DNA of 64,000 nucleotides, from NCBI RefSeq assembly GCF_024385525.1, contig NZ_JANFLU010000004.1, forward strand, positions 1 to 64,000, given 5' to 3'. A program made the position numbers and the translations under genes. This stretch comes from Arthrobacter sp. zg-Y238 (GTDB lineage: Bacteria; Actinomycetota; Actinomycetes; Actinomycetales; Micrococcaceae). Under the pieces are notes generated by a model, which saw nothing but the letters and a program-made list of their open reading frames with translations, was not told the DNA's origin and searched no databases. Below, in pieces: positions 17,410 to 25,140 of the stretch (its first letter is position 1; the number at the start of each line of letters is the position of its first letter).

Positions 17410-19796
17410 TATCCGTTACCGCCGCCGTTGCCGGGACCGCCGCCTTCACCGCCGCCGCCGTTGCCGGGACCGCCGCCTTCACCGCCGCCGCCGTTGCCGG
17501 GACCGCCGCCTTCACCGCCGCCACCGTTGCCGGGACCGCCGCCTTCACCGCCGCCACCGTTGCCGGGACCGCCGCCTTCACCGCCGCCGCCGTTGCCGGG
17601 ACCCTGATCTGCAGCCGGGGACGCCGGCGGGGAGGCAGGGGGTGTGGCGCGCGGGGCAGGAGCCGTGTTGCCGACCATGCTGGCCGGGGGAGCGGTAAAC
17701 GCATTGGCTTCGTACTGTCCGGCAATCCGCTGGATGTAGTTCTTCCACGAGGGGCCGGCGATCAGGGAGCCGTCGATCTCCGGGTAGGTCCGTCCGCCGA
17801 TCAACTTGTCCGACATGGTGGTGTTATTGGCTTTCCAGTTGCCGATCCACGAGGCGGTGACCATTCCGGTGCTGTAACCCATGAACCAGGTCTGCGAGCG
17901 GGTGTCGTTGGTGCCGGTCTTGCCTGCGGTGGGAACACCGACCTGCAGGTTCACACCGGAACCGTTGGTCATAACCCGCTGGGTGGCCATGTTGACGCCT
18001 TGGGCAACCTCTTTACGCATCACCTGTTCGCAGGACTGCTCCGGAACCTGATATTCGGTGCCGTCGGCGCCGGTGACGGATTCAAGGGCAATGGGGTCAC
18101 ACTGCAGGCCTTCGGCGGCCAGAGTTGCAAAACCGGTGGCCATGGACAGCGGAGAGGCGTCGCCGCCGCCGCCGAAGGTTGACGGCGGGTTGACGGAGAG
18201 CATGTCCTCTTTGCCTTCCGAGCTCTTGCCGTCGTGGATTCCTGCAGCGAAGGCTATTTGCTGGAAGGAGCACAGATCGAGCTGGTTGATCTCGGCGAGG
18301 GTGATGGTGTTGTAGGACTGGGCCAGGCCGTCCAGGACGGTGGTGGTTTTGTAGTTCGTATCCCCGTAGTTGATGGGCGTCCACGGTTCCAGTGCCACAT
18401 AGCGGCCGCCGGGCAGGCACGAGGCGTTCCAGGAGTGTCCGGCGGGGTAGGTGCGCTTGGAACCGTTCAGTGTGGTGTTCAGGGTCTTGCCCGCATCCAG
18501 CCAGGCAGCAACCGTAAACGGTTTGTAGGTGGATCCGGGCTGGAATCCGCCGAGGCCGTTAAGGGGTTTGGTCGGATCACCGCCCTGGTTAACGTCCACG
18601 TTGAAGTTCTGGACGGAGTTGCCGTCCGCGAGTTCGGGTGTGTACCGGGTGTTCTGGGCCATCGTCAGGATCTTGCCGGTGCCGGGTTCAACGCTGACCA
18701 TTGCGTGGCCGATCTCAGCATCGGTGGTGTCCGGATTGGCCGTTTCGTTGACGGCTGTCTGCGCGGCGTTCTGGAACGTCGGGTTCAGCGTGGTCTTGAT
18801 GGTCAGGCCGCCGCGCTTGAGCAGCTTGTCCCTGTCGTCCTCCGTGGCACCGAAGTTCTCGTCATTGAGCACAAGGCGCGTTACGTAGTCACAGAAGTAG
18901 GGGGCCTGTGAGGCCCCAACGCAGTTGCTGGACACCGGCGTGATCTGCAGGTCCAAACCGGTGGCAACAGAAGCGTCGAAGTCTTCCTGGCTGATGCGGC
19001 CCTTATCCAACATGGCCTGAAGCACCAGGTTCCGGCGTTCGAGGGAGCGCTCGGGGTTCAGCTCCGGGCTGTAGAACGTGGGACCGTTTACGACGCCGGC
19101 CAGCAGCGCCGACTGCGCAATGTTCAGGTCCTTGGCGTCCACGTTGAAGAAGTAGCGCGCCGCAGCCTGGACGCCGTACGTGGTGCCGCTGAAGGGAACG
19201 ATATTGAAGTAGCCCTCAAGGATTTCGTCCTTGCTCAGCTCTTTCTCCACCGCAATTGCAAGCTTCATTTCGCGAAGCTTGTCGCCCACCGATTTACCGC
19301 CGCTGAAAACAACTTCCTTGTTGTTCTGCATGTTGGTGTCAATGATGACGTTGTTTACGTATTGCTGGGTGATGGTGGAAGCACCGCGGGTGCTGTCACT
19401 GGTGGCGTTGGACACCAGGGCGCCCATGATGCCCTGCAGGTCCACCCCGCCGTGTTCGTAGAACCGGTCATCCTCGATGGCCAGCATGGCGTCCACCATG
19501 TTGGGTGACACCTGGTCGAGGGTCACGGGCTGGCGGTTCTCCTCGTACACGGTGGCGATCAGGGAGCCGTCGTTTGCATAGATCTTTGACGGCGTGGCCA
19601 GTGCCCCGCGCTCCAGTTCCGACGGAAGCTGGTCAAAGAACTGGATGGATCCGGATGCGGCTGTGCCTGCTGCTGCGGCTACCGGAACCAGGAGACCGGC
19701 AGCCAGGACTCCGCAAAGAGCACTGATGCCGAAGAACGCGACGAGCTTCCCGAGAGTGGTCGCCGTGTCAAAGAACGGTGATTTGCGTGCTGCCAT
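17409..19796 (-). CDS. Bifunctional class A penicillin-binding protein (PBP1a/PonA type)
   Basis: This 795-residue enzyme polymerises and crosslinks peptidoglycan. One membrane helix (about 14-42) is followed by a GT51 glycosyltransferase domain with AIEDDRFYEHGGVD (about 96-109) and STITQQYVNN. The transpeptidase domain has STYK, SYN and KTGT motifs. After the catalytic domain comes an Ala/Pro linker and a tail of about five 11-residue repeats GPGNGGGGEGG, encoded by a 33-bp tandem repeat. The ATG lies 7 nt after a TAGACT -10 box, so the mRNA is probably leaderless. It is coupled to the downstream metallophosphoesterase. The divergent DUF4177 gene starts only 35 bp away. Confidence 0.95.
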   Translation of the reverse strand: MAARKSPFFDTATTLGKLVAFFGISALCGVLAAGLLVPVAAAAGTAASGSIQFFDQLPSELERGALATPSKIYANDGSLIATVYEENRQPVTLDQVSPNMVDAMLAIEDDRFYEHGGVDLQGIMGALVSNATSDSTRGASTITQQYVNNVIIDTNMQNNKEVVFSGGKSVGDKLREMKLAIAVEKELSKDEILEGYFNIVPFSGTTYGVQAAARYFFNVDAKDLNIAQSALLAGVVNGPTFYSPELNPERSLERRNLVLQAMLDKGRISQEDFDASVATGLDLQITPVSSNCVGASQAPYFCDYVTRLVLNDENFGATEDDRDKLLKRGGLTIKTTLNPTFQNAAQTAVNETANPDTTDAEIGHAMVSVEPGTGKILTMAQNTRYTPELADGNSVQNFNVDVNQGGDPTKPLNGLGGFQPGSTYKPFTVAAWLDAGKTLNTTLNGSKRTYPAGHSWNASCLPGGRYVALEPWTPINYGDTNYKTTTVLDGLAQSYNTITLAEINQLDLCSFQQIAFAAGIHDGKSSEGKEDMLSVNPPSTFGGGGDASPLSMATGFATLAAEGLQCDPIALESVTGADGTEYQVPEQSCEQVMRKEVAQGVNMATQRVMTNGSGVNLQVGVPTAGKTGTNDTRSQTWFMGYSTGMVTASWIGNWKANNTTMSDKLIGGRTYPEIDGSLIAGPSWKNYIQRIAGQYEANAFTAPPASMVGNTAPAPRATPPASPPASPAADQGPGNGGGGEGGGPGNGGGGEGGGPGNGGGGEGGGPGNGGGGEGGGPGNGGGGEGGGPGNGGGNG
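17412..17603 (-). repeat. 33-bp tandem repeat encoding the Gly-rich PBP tail
   Basis: About 5.5 near-identical 33-bp units encode the 11-residue unit GPGNGGGGEGG. The units differ only at a few third positions (CCGCCG against CCACCG). It is in frame within the PBP gene, so copy number can change without a frameshift. Confidence 0.9.
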
Positions 19797-19803
19797 GCGA
19801 GAC

Positions 19804-19809
19804 AGTCTA
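19804..19809 (-). promoter_or_regulatory. -10 box of leaderless class A PBP gene
   Basis: TAGACT on the minus strand, 7 nt before the ATG at 19796. It shares a 35-bp divergent gap with the DUF4177 promoter. Confidence 0.5.
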
Positions 19810-19818
19810 CAAGCACGT

Positions 19819-19824
19819 TACGCT
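19819..19824 (+). promoter_or_regulatory. -10 box of leaderless DUF4177 gene
   Basis: TACGCT, 7 nt before the ATG at 19832. Its -35 region would fall inside the divergent PBP gene. Confidence 0.4.
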
Positions 19825-19831
19825 TTCCCTT

Positions 19832-19990
19832 ATGACCAAATGGGAATACTTCATTACGCCTCTTCCACTGCACACACCCGGGCAAGTCCTGAATATGCAC
19901 GGGGAAGAAGGTTGGGAACTGGTACAGATCGCTTCGGCGCCGAATGGAACCGGTTCCGTCGCCTACATGAAACGCGAAAAAAACCAGTGA
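19832..19990 (+). CDS. DUF4177-like small protein
   Basis: This 52-residue protein has the DUF4177 pattern: an opening KWEYFITPL strand, then a short helix and GEEGWELVQIAS, ending AYMKREK. Such proteins form small beta sheets; no function is known. The ATG at 19832 starts right at the domain and has a -10 box 7 nt upstream. Its TGA overlaps the GTG of the RidA gene (GTGA), so it is the first gene of a three-gene coupled operon. Confidence 0.8.
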   Translation: MTKWEYFITPLPLHTPGQVLNMHGEEGWELVQIASAPNGTGSVAYMKREKNQ

Positions 19991-20469
19991 CTGGCGCTGC
20001 CGGTGCAGTCTCGGCTGTTGAGACCAGGCTCCGGGAACTGGGCCTGAGCCTTCCCGCCGTCGCATCTCCGGTGGCTGTCTACGTTCCGGCCGTGATCACC
20101 GGCAACCTCGTCCACACGTCCGGCCAGTTGCCGTTTGTGGACGGGGTCCTGCCGGCCACGGGCAAGGTGGGTGCGGAAGTGGGCGCAGAGGATGCGGCGT
20201 CCTACGCGGCCGTCTGTGCCGTCAATGCCCTGGCCGCCGTGAAGGCTCAGATCGGTGACCTTGACCGCGTGGTACGGGTGGTCAAAGTGGTGGGCTATGT
20301 CGCTTCCGACCCTTCCTTCACCGGCCAGCCGGCCGTCATTAACGGTGCTTCCGAGCTGCTGGGAAATGTCTTCGGCTCCGCGGGAAGCCATGCGCGTTCC
20401 GCCGTCGGCGTCGCAGTCCTGCCTCTGGATGCGCCGGTTGAAATAGAAATGATCGTTGAATTTGCCTAA
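19987..20469 (+). CDS. RidA (YjgF/YER057c) family protein
   Basis: This 160-residue protein matches the longer RidA branch with similarity to chorismate-mutase-like YjgH proteins. Blocks are GNLVHTSGQLPFVDG (about 38-52), ASYAAVCAVNALAAVKAQIG and GSAGSHARSAVGVAVLPLDAPVEIE near the C-terminus, where the Arg of RidA enzymes lies. Canonical RidA hydrolyses reactive enamines such as 2-aminoacrylate in the cytosol; this branch may have another substrate. The GTG start overlaps the preceding TGA, and its end overlaps the next gene. Confidence 0.88.
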   Translation: MTGAAGAVSAVETRLRELGLSLPAVASPVAVYVPAVITGNLVHTSGQLPFVDGVLPATGKVGAEVGAEDAASYAAVCAVNALAAVKAQIGDLDRVVRVVKVVGYVASDPSFTGQPAVINGASELLGNVFGSAGSHARSAVGVAVLPLDAPVEIEMIVEFA

Positions 20470-21373
20470 CACCCCAGTCCGGCTGTTCCCGGTGGCGCCC
20501 TCGGAACGGGTGGCGGCCCAGACCTGGTTCGAGCGCCCCGACCGCACGCCCCGCAAACCGCGGCTGGCGTCCTCAGTAGTGCTGCTGCGGGACTCTCCGC
20601 GCGGCACCCAGACGTACCTTTCCTACCGGCGGGGCGAATCGCCCCTGGGTAAGGTCGCCTTCCCGGGCGGCAGCATCGAGGAGAACGACGACGCGCAGGT
20701 CACCTGGTACGGTCCGGCACCGGCGCTGTGGGCGAAGTCCATGGGGGCCGACGACGCCCGGCTGGCCCGCCGCCACGTCGTGGCCGCGATCCGCGAGTTG
20801 TTCGAAGAAACCGGCATCCTGCTGGCCGGCCCGGACGAGTCCACGCTGCTGGAAAGCAACCGCGGCCCGGAATGGATGGCTGCACGGACGGCGATTGCCA
20901 CCCAGGAGGCATCCTTCCTGGAGTTGCTTGGAAAGCGCGGCCTCGGTCTGCGCACGGACCTTTTGCGCCCGCTGTCCAACTGGCACAGTGCCGACTTTGC
21001 GCTCCGGCGCTTCGATACCCGTTATTTTGCTGCGGTCCAGCCGGTAGGCCAGGACGCCACCCTGCTGGAGGGTAAAGGTGTCTGGGCAGACTGGAAACCG
21101 GCGGCGGAAGTCATCGCCGCGCGGGAGAGCACCGCGCTGGGCGACGAAATCGGCCAGCCGGACACCTCCGGACTGACCCTGGGCGAACTGGTGGTTCCCG
21201 CCGTCGAAATCACCCTGGAAAAGGTGGCGTCCGCCCGTGGCTGTATCGCTTACCTTTCGAGCCGCCGGCCCGCCGCTGTTTATCAGCCGGAACTGGTGGA
21301 AGTTGACGGAAAGCCCTGCGTAGCCGTTCGTGCAGGCGGCGGTGCCGAAGGATCCTCTCAGCACGGGCGCTAA
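20456..21373 (+). CDS. NUDIX hydrolase
   Basis: This protein of about 305 residues is a NUDT19-like NUDIX hydrolase. It has YRRGESPLGKVAFPGGSIEE followed by the helix RRHVVAAIRELFEETGILL; the Nudix box is split by an insertion of about 35 residues, as in NUDT19 relatives. It should cleave a nucleoside diphosphate-linked substrate, perhaps CoA esters; this is inferred. The start is uncertain: TTG at 20456 or TTG at 20462, both overlapping the end of ridA, so translation is coupled. It ends before the odd poly-G region and converges with the Crp gene. Confidence 0.82.
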   Translation: MNLPNTPVRLFPVAPSERVAAQTWFERPDRTPRKPRLASSVVLLRDSPRGTQTYLSYRRGESPLGKVAFPGGSIEENDDAQVTWYGPAPALWAKSMGADDARLARRHVVAAIRELFEETGILLAGPDESTLLESNRGPEWMAARTAIATQEASFLELLGKRGLGLRTDLLRPLSNWHSADFALRRFDTRYFAAVQPVGQDATLLEGKGVWADWKPAAEVIAARESTALGDEIGQPDTSGLTLGELVVPAVEITLEKVASARGCIAYLSSRRPAAVYQPELVEVDGKPCVAVRAGGGAEGSSQHGR

Positions 21374-21390
21374 CCGCCGCGGGACCGTCG

Positions 21391-21406
21391 GTGCACAAAT
21401 GTGCAC
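21391..21406. repeat. 16-bp palindrome downstream of the NUDIX gene
   Basis: GTGCACA-AA-TGTGCAC is a near-perfect palindrome just after the NUDIX stop and before the poly-G structure. It may be part of a terminator; no T-run follows. Confidence 0.4.
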
Positions 21407-21414
21407 GGGTTTGA

Positions 21415-21566
21415 ACCAACAACGGCGGGGGGGGGGGGCGCGGGCGGCGGCCCCCGGGGTGGTGGTTGTGGGTGGTGTTGGGGGGGGGGGGCGGTCAACA
21501 TGTGTCCGGGGTTCCCAACACCCCCGGGCGGCCCGGGCCCCCGGCCCCGCCCCCGCCGTTGTTGGT
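21415..21566. repeat. Inverted repeat enclosing two 12-G runs
   Basis: Perfect 17-nt arms at 21415-21431 and 21550-21566 enclose 118 nt made almost only of G and C, with two runs of exactly 12 G (21427-21438 and 21480-21491). It lies between the convergent NUDIX and Crp genes, where a terminator is expected. The arms could be a real terminator stem. The composition of the centre is unlike the rest of the window and may be low-quality or misassembled sequence. Confidence 0.6.
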
Positions 21567-21577
21567 GTTTCGTGCCT

Positions 21578-22255
21578 TTAGCGGGAGCGCTGGCGCAGCC
21601 GCTGCACGTCAAGAATGACAACCGCGCGGGCTTCCAGGCGCAGCCAACCGCGCTGGACAAACTCGGCGAGGGCCTTGTTCACGGTTTCGCGGGAGGCGCC
21701 CACCAGCTGGGCCAGTTCCTCCTGCGTGAGCTCGTGCGCAACGAGGATGCCGTCCGTCGCCGGACGGCCGAAGCGGTCCGCCAGGTCCAACAGCGCCTTT
21801 GCCACGCGGCCCGGAACGTCGGAGAACACGAGGTCCGCCAGGGACTCGTTCGTGCGGCGAAGCCTGCGGGCCAGCGCCTGCAGCAGCTGAACGGAAACCT
21901 CGGGGCGGGTTTCAATCAGGGCGCGCAGGTTCTCGTGGCGGAGGCCCGCAAGACGGGTTTCGGAAACGGCGGTTGCCGTGGCGTTCCGGGGCGACGGATC
22001 AAAAAGGGCCATCTCGCCGAACAGTTCGCCCGGGCCGAGGATCGCCAGCAGGTTTTCACGGCCGTCCGGGGCGGAGCGGCCAAGCTTGATCTTGCCGGAG
22101 ACGATGAAATAGAGCTGGTCGCCCTGATCGCCTTCGCGGAAGACGGAGGCGCCGCGTGAGAGGTCGACCTCAGTGAGCTCTTCGGTCAGGGCGGCGAAGA
22201 CGTCGTCTCCCAGAGAGGCGAACAACGGCGCGCGGCGCAGTACCTCGATATCCAT
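21578..22255 (-). CDS. crp: Crp/Fnr family transcription regulator (GlxR/Crp-like)
   Basis: This 225-residue regulator has a cyclic-nucleotide-binding domain (about 10-120) with the phosphate-binding cassette GPGELFGEMALFDPSPRNATA, which keeps the Glu and Arg contacts for cAMP. The C-terminal winged helix (about 150-220) contains TQEELAQLVGASRETVNKAL. It matches the actinobacterial Crp/GlxR group, a global regulator of carbon use and envelope genes. The ATG at 22255 has AGGAG upstream. A matching half-degenerate site lies upstream of acs (29828-29843), a likely target. Confidence 0.93.
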   Translation of the reverse strand: MDIEVLRRAPLFASLGDDVFAALTEELTEVDLSRGASVFREGDQGDQLYFIVSGKIKLGRSAPDGRENLLAILGPGELFGEMALFDPSPRNATATAVSETRLAGLRHENLRALIETRPEVSVQLLQALARRLRRTNESLADLVFSDVPGRVAKALLDLADRFGRPATDGILVAHELTQEELAQLVGASRETVNKALAEFVQRGWLRLEARAVVILDVQRLRQRSR

Positions 22256-22476
22256 GAAATCTCCTGTAAATAGTGGTCTCTCCTTATTATCTTGCCGCAC
22301 GTCACCCCCTAGTGATACCTAAAGCACGTTTGTTCACTGATAGCTCCGAAAAAGAGGGCAGGACCACAGGCGCGGGGTCAATCCTGATAACGGGTTCCGG
22401 AGGTTGTCCCTATAAACTCGCACTGCAGCGGCCTTCCACCGCCCGGCTACCCCGATTGACACGCTTGGAGCTCTTT

Positions 22477-23658
22477 GTGCTCGGACTGACACTTCTGGAC
22501 ATCATCCTGCTCCTTGTCCTGATCTTCTACTTGGCTGCAGGTCTGCGCAACGGACTGGTGGTCACCCTCGGCGGGATCGTCGGATTCGTTGCCGGCGCCG
22601 TCGGCGCGTTCTTTGCCATTCCGCTGGTTGCCGAATGGGTTCCGGATAACGGCTGGCGGCTGACGGTGGTCATTGCCACGGCCGTCGTCCTGGTGCTCGT
22701 GGGCCACGCGGCCGGAGCCGCGCTTGGCGGAATGATCCGCAGGTGGCTGAATTTCCCGCCGCTGAGGTTCCTGGACCGCGTACTCGGCGGCGCCGCCAAC
22801 CTTGCAGTGGCTGCGCTGGTCATGGCGATGCTTGCCTTCAGCGTGACGACGCTGGGCGTCCCGTTCCTGTCCCAGCAGATTGCCGCCTCGAAGGTACTCA
22901 CCGCCATTGACGATGCCACCCCCGAGCAGGTGAAGACCTGGAGTGCGCAGATCCGTTCCTTCACTGTTTCCGAGGGGCTGCCGACCATCCTCGACAGCGC
23001 CGCGCCCCAAACGGCTGTCCCGCCGAGCGCCGAGGTGGACTCCGAAGAGCTGCGGACCGCGTCGGCGTCGGTCCTCAAAATCACGGGCACGGCATATCAG
23101 TGCGGACAGAACCAGACAGGTTCAGGCGTTGTGGTGGCGGATGACCGCGTGGTCACCAACGCCCACGTGGTTGCCGGCGTGAACGAACCGGTGGTGGAAG
23201 TTCCCGATGGCAGCGTACTGCCCGGACGGGTGGTCCACTTCGATCCGGCCCGCGACCTGGCCGTCCTCGCGGTGGACGGCCTCGACGCCGATCCCGTCCC
23301 CATGGGTGAGGCGCTGGCTGCCGGCACCACCGCGGCCTTTGCCGGTTATCCGGCGGGCGGCCCGTTCCGGCTGCAGGCAGCAAGTGTCGAGGGCCTGTCC
23401 AACGTGTCCGTCCGGGATATCTACGGAACCTCCCCCGAAGTGCTGGAGGTCTACACCCTGGCCGCGAACGTGCAGCAGGGCAATTCCGGCGGGCCGCTGC
23501 TGGACATGGATGGCCGCCTCGCCGGCATCATTTTCGCCAAGACCACCAGCGACCAGCCCATCGGCTACGCCCTCTCGCTGGCCGAAGTCGGCCCCGTGGT
23601 TGACGCCGCGTCGGATTACGACAGCCCGGTTTCAGCCGGTCAGTGCACGAGCAAATAA
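22477..23658 (+). CDS. MarP-like membrane serine protease (CvpA domain plus trypsin-like domain)
   Basis: This 393-residue protein has four membrane helices of the CvpA/colicin V production type (about 1-125). A periplasmic trypsin-like domain follows, with catalytic His in VVTNAHVVAG, Asp in ARDLAVLAV and Ser in GNSGGPLLD. Two Cys (YQCGQNQ, near the domain start, and the C-terminal QCTSK) could form a disulfide. MarP of mycobacteria processes a peptidoglycan hydrolase and supports acid resistance; that role is inferred here. The GTG at 22477 was chosen over upstream TTGs because TTGGAG precedes it and it starts at the first helix. It is divergent from crp. Confidence 0.88.
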   Translation: MLGLTLLDIILLLVLIFYLAAGLRNGLVVTLGGIVGFVAGAVGAFFAIPLVAEWVPDNGWRLTVVIATAVVLVLVGHAAGAALGGMIRRWLNFPPLRFLDRVLGGAANLAVAALVMAMLAFSVTTLGVPFLSQQIAASKVLTAIDDATPEQVKTWSAQIRSFTVSEGLPTILDSAAPQTAVPPSAEVDSEELRTASASVLKITGTAYQCGQNQTGSGVVVADDRVVTNAHVVAGVNEPVVEVPDGSVLPGRVVHFDPARDLAVLAVDGLDADPVPMGEALAAGTTAAFAGYPAGGPFRLQAASVEGLSNVSVRDIYGTSPEVLEVYTLAANVQQGNSGGPLLDMDGRLAGIIFAKTTSDQPIGYALSLAEVGPVVDAASDYDSPVSAGQCTSK

Positions 23659-23695
23659 AGCTGCCCCGCTCAATACACGGCCAGCAGTTAACCCG

Positions 23696-24676
23696 TTAGA
23701 GCCAGTGCAGGGACTGCCCGTGCGCTCCGGTGCGGGCCACGGCCCTGCCGTTGTGGTGCAGGACGAACAGTCCCGGTTCTGTACCGGGCTCAGGCTCCAC
23801 CGGCCCCGGAAGAGCACCGCTGCCCTCGTTGGAAATCCAATGCACCGGGCGTCCGGGGATATCCACGTAGCTGGACACCTTCTCCCGGAAGATTTCCCGG
23901 TCCGCCTTCGGAATGTAGGCCAGGACGGCGGTGTGGAACACAACGACGGCGGCCTCGGCCGGGGCTGCTTCAATTAATCCGGCGATTTCGGCGTTGAGGT
24001 CCCCCTTGACGATCCGGGCTGGGGACTGGCCGGCGGTTTCGGCCGCTGCCTTCAGGAGTGTTCGGCGGTCTTCCATGCCGGGCCAGATCAAGGCATCCAA
24101 CCAGGCCAGGTCTTCGGGGTCGGCAGGGTCCAGCGGCGACAGGTCCACGCCGGTTCGGTGGATGATCTCGGGACAGGCCCGCGGCAGCGGCGGATTGCCG
24201 GTGGTTGTGCAGTCCAGGACCAGGTCCGGGCGGCCCGGATCGTTGAGGAGGTCGCCGTCGTCGTACCGGTAACCGTAGCGGTCCGGATACAGGCACAGCC
24301 CGGCGGAAGCGCCGACTTCGATCAGGGCCAGCGGGCGCCCCTCCGTCCGCGCGATTTCGGCGAACAGGGGAAGGAGGACGGCGCAGCGGCGGGGTTCGTT
24401 GGTCTGCGTGCTCCGGCGCAGGATGACCGACCGGATGTCTTCCCAATGCTCCTGAAGGAAGGAGCGGAACTGCGCGTAGGGTTCGGCGGCGGCGCCACGG
24501 CTCCGGGCGGCCGCCAGCACGAGGTTGGGTTGGCGCTTGGCCTCCGGAAGGCTGTCAATCAGCTCCAGCACCTCAGGGTCCGCACTGATAGCCGCGGTCC
24601 ACTGCTCGTAGACAGGGGAGGATCCCCGGGCCTCGAATTCGGCGAACCGGGCATACCGCTGCGCAGTGGCGGCCAT
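23696..24676 (-). CDS. DUF2332 family protein
   Basis: This 326-residue protein matches DUF2332 throughout: YARFAEFEARGSSPVYEQW at the N-terminus, then LIEVGASAGLCLYPDRYGY near residue 150 and FHTAVLAYIPK later. The central LIEVGASAGL resembles a SAM-binding glycine loop, so a methyltransferase-like fold is possible, but no activity is known. It starts 2 nt after the aroQ stop and so is the third gene of the MHS transporter-aroQ-DUF2332 operon. Confidence 0.85.
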   Translation of the reverse strand: MAATAQRYARFAEFEARGSSPVYEQWTAAISADPEVLELIDSLPEAKRQPNLVLAAARSRGAAAEPYAQFRSFLQEHWEDIRSVILRRSTQTNEPRRCAVLLPLFAEIARTEGRPLALIEVGASAGLCLYPDRYGYRYDDGDLLNDPGRPDLVLDCTTTGNPPLPRACPEIIHRTGVDLSPLDPADPEDLAWLDALIWPGMEDRRTLLKAAAETAGQSPARIVKGDLNAEIAGLIEAAPAEAAVVVFHTAVLAYIPKADREIFREKVSSYVDIPGRPVHWISNEGSGALPGPVEPEPGTEPGLFVLHHNGRAVARTGAHGQSLHWL

Positions 24677-24678
24677 GG

Positions 24679-25140
24679 CTACTCCGCGGCCTGCCCGGCG
24701 GACCCGATCAGGTAGTCCACCGCCATGCGGTAGCCGCTGATACCGGCTCCGCAGATCACTACCTCCGCCACGGCGGAGACGAAGGAATGGTGGCGGAACT
24801 CCTCGCGGCGGTGGATGTTGCTCAGGTGAACCTCGACCACCGGCAGTTCCACGCCGGACAATGCGTCCGGGATGGCAACCGACGTGTGGCTGTAGGCAGC
24901 GGGATTGATGACAATGCCGTCCGCAGTGCCGCGCGCCGCGTGGATGGCATCGATCAGATCGCCTTCGTGGTTGGACTGGACACAGTCCACGGTCCAGCCG
25001 TGGGCGGAGGCCGCGGCCATGGCCGCGGCCTCCACATCCGCCAGGGTGGAGCTGCCGTAAATCGCCGGTTCACGGGTGCCCAACAGGTTTAGGTTGGGGC
25101 CGTTAAGGACGAGGAGGTTGCGGGTGCCGGCTGCAGTCAT
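24679..25140 (-). CDS. aroQ: Type II 3-dehydroquinate dehydratase
   Basis: This 153-residue enzyme interconverts 3-dehydroquinate and 3-dehydroshikimate. Type II motifs are intact: [18 protein letters not shown] with the catalytic Tyr, [26 protein letters not shown], and [18 protein letters not shown] with the catalytic His. In the shikimate pathway it would be biosynthetic. Here it is coupled by a 4-nt overlap to an MHS-family transporter, which fits use of quinate or shikimate as carbon source instead. Which role applies depends on whether a second aroQ or aroD exists elsewhere. Confidence 0.95.
   Translation of the reverse strand: MTAAGTRNLLVLNGPNLNLLGTREPAIYGSSTLADVEAAAMAAASAHGWTVDCVQSNHEGDLIDAIHAARGTADGIVINPAAYSHTSVAIPDALSGVELPVVEVHLSNIHRREEFRHHSFVSAVAEVVICGAGISGYRMAVDYLIGSAGQAAE

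Noticed and set aside
17412-17603. CRISPR-like regular repeats
   Set aside because: The units are contiguous 33-bp tandem copies without spacers and encode the Gly-rich tail of the PBP in frame.
21401-22159. A 250-codon open frame through the poly-G region and opposite crp
   Set aside because: It is antisense to an intact Crp gene and begins in low-complexity sequence.
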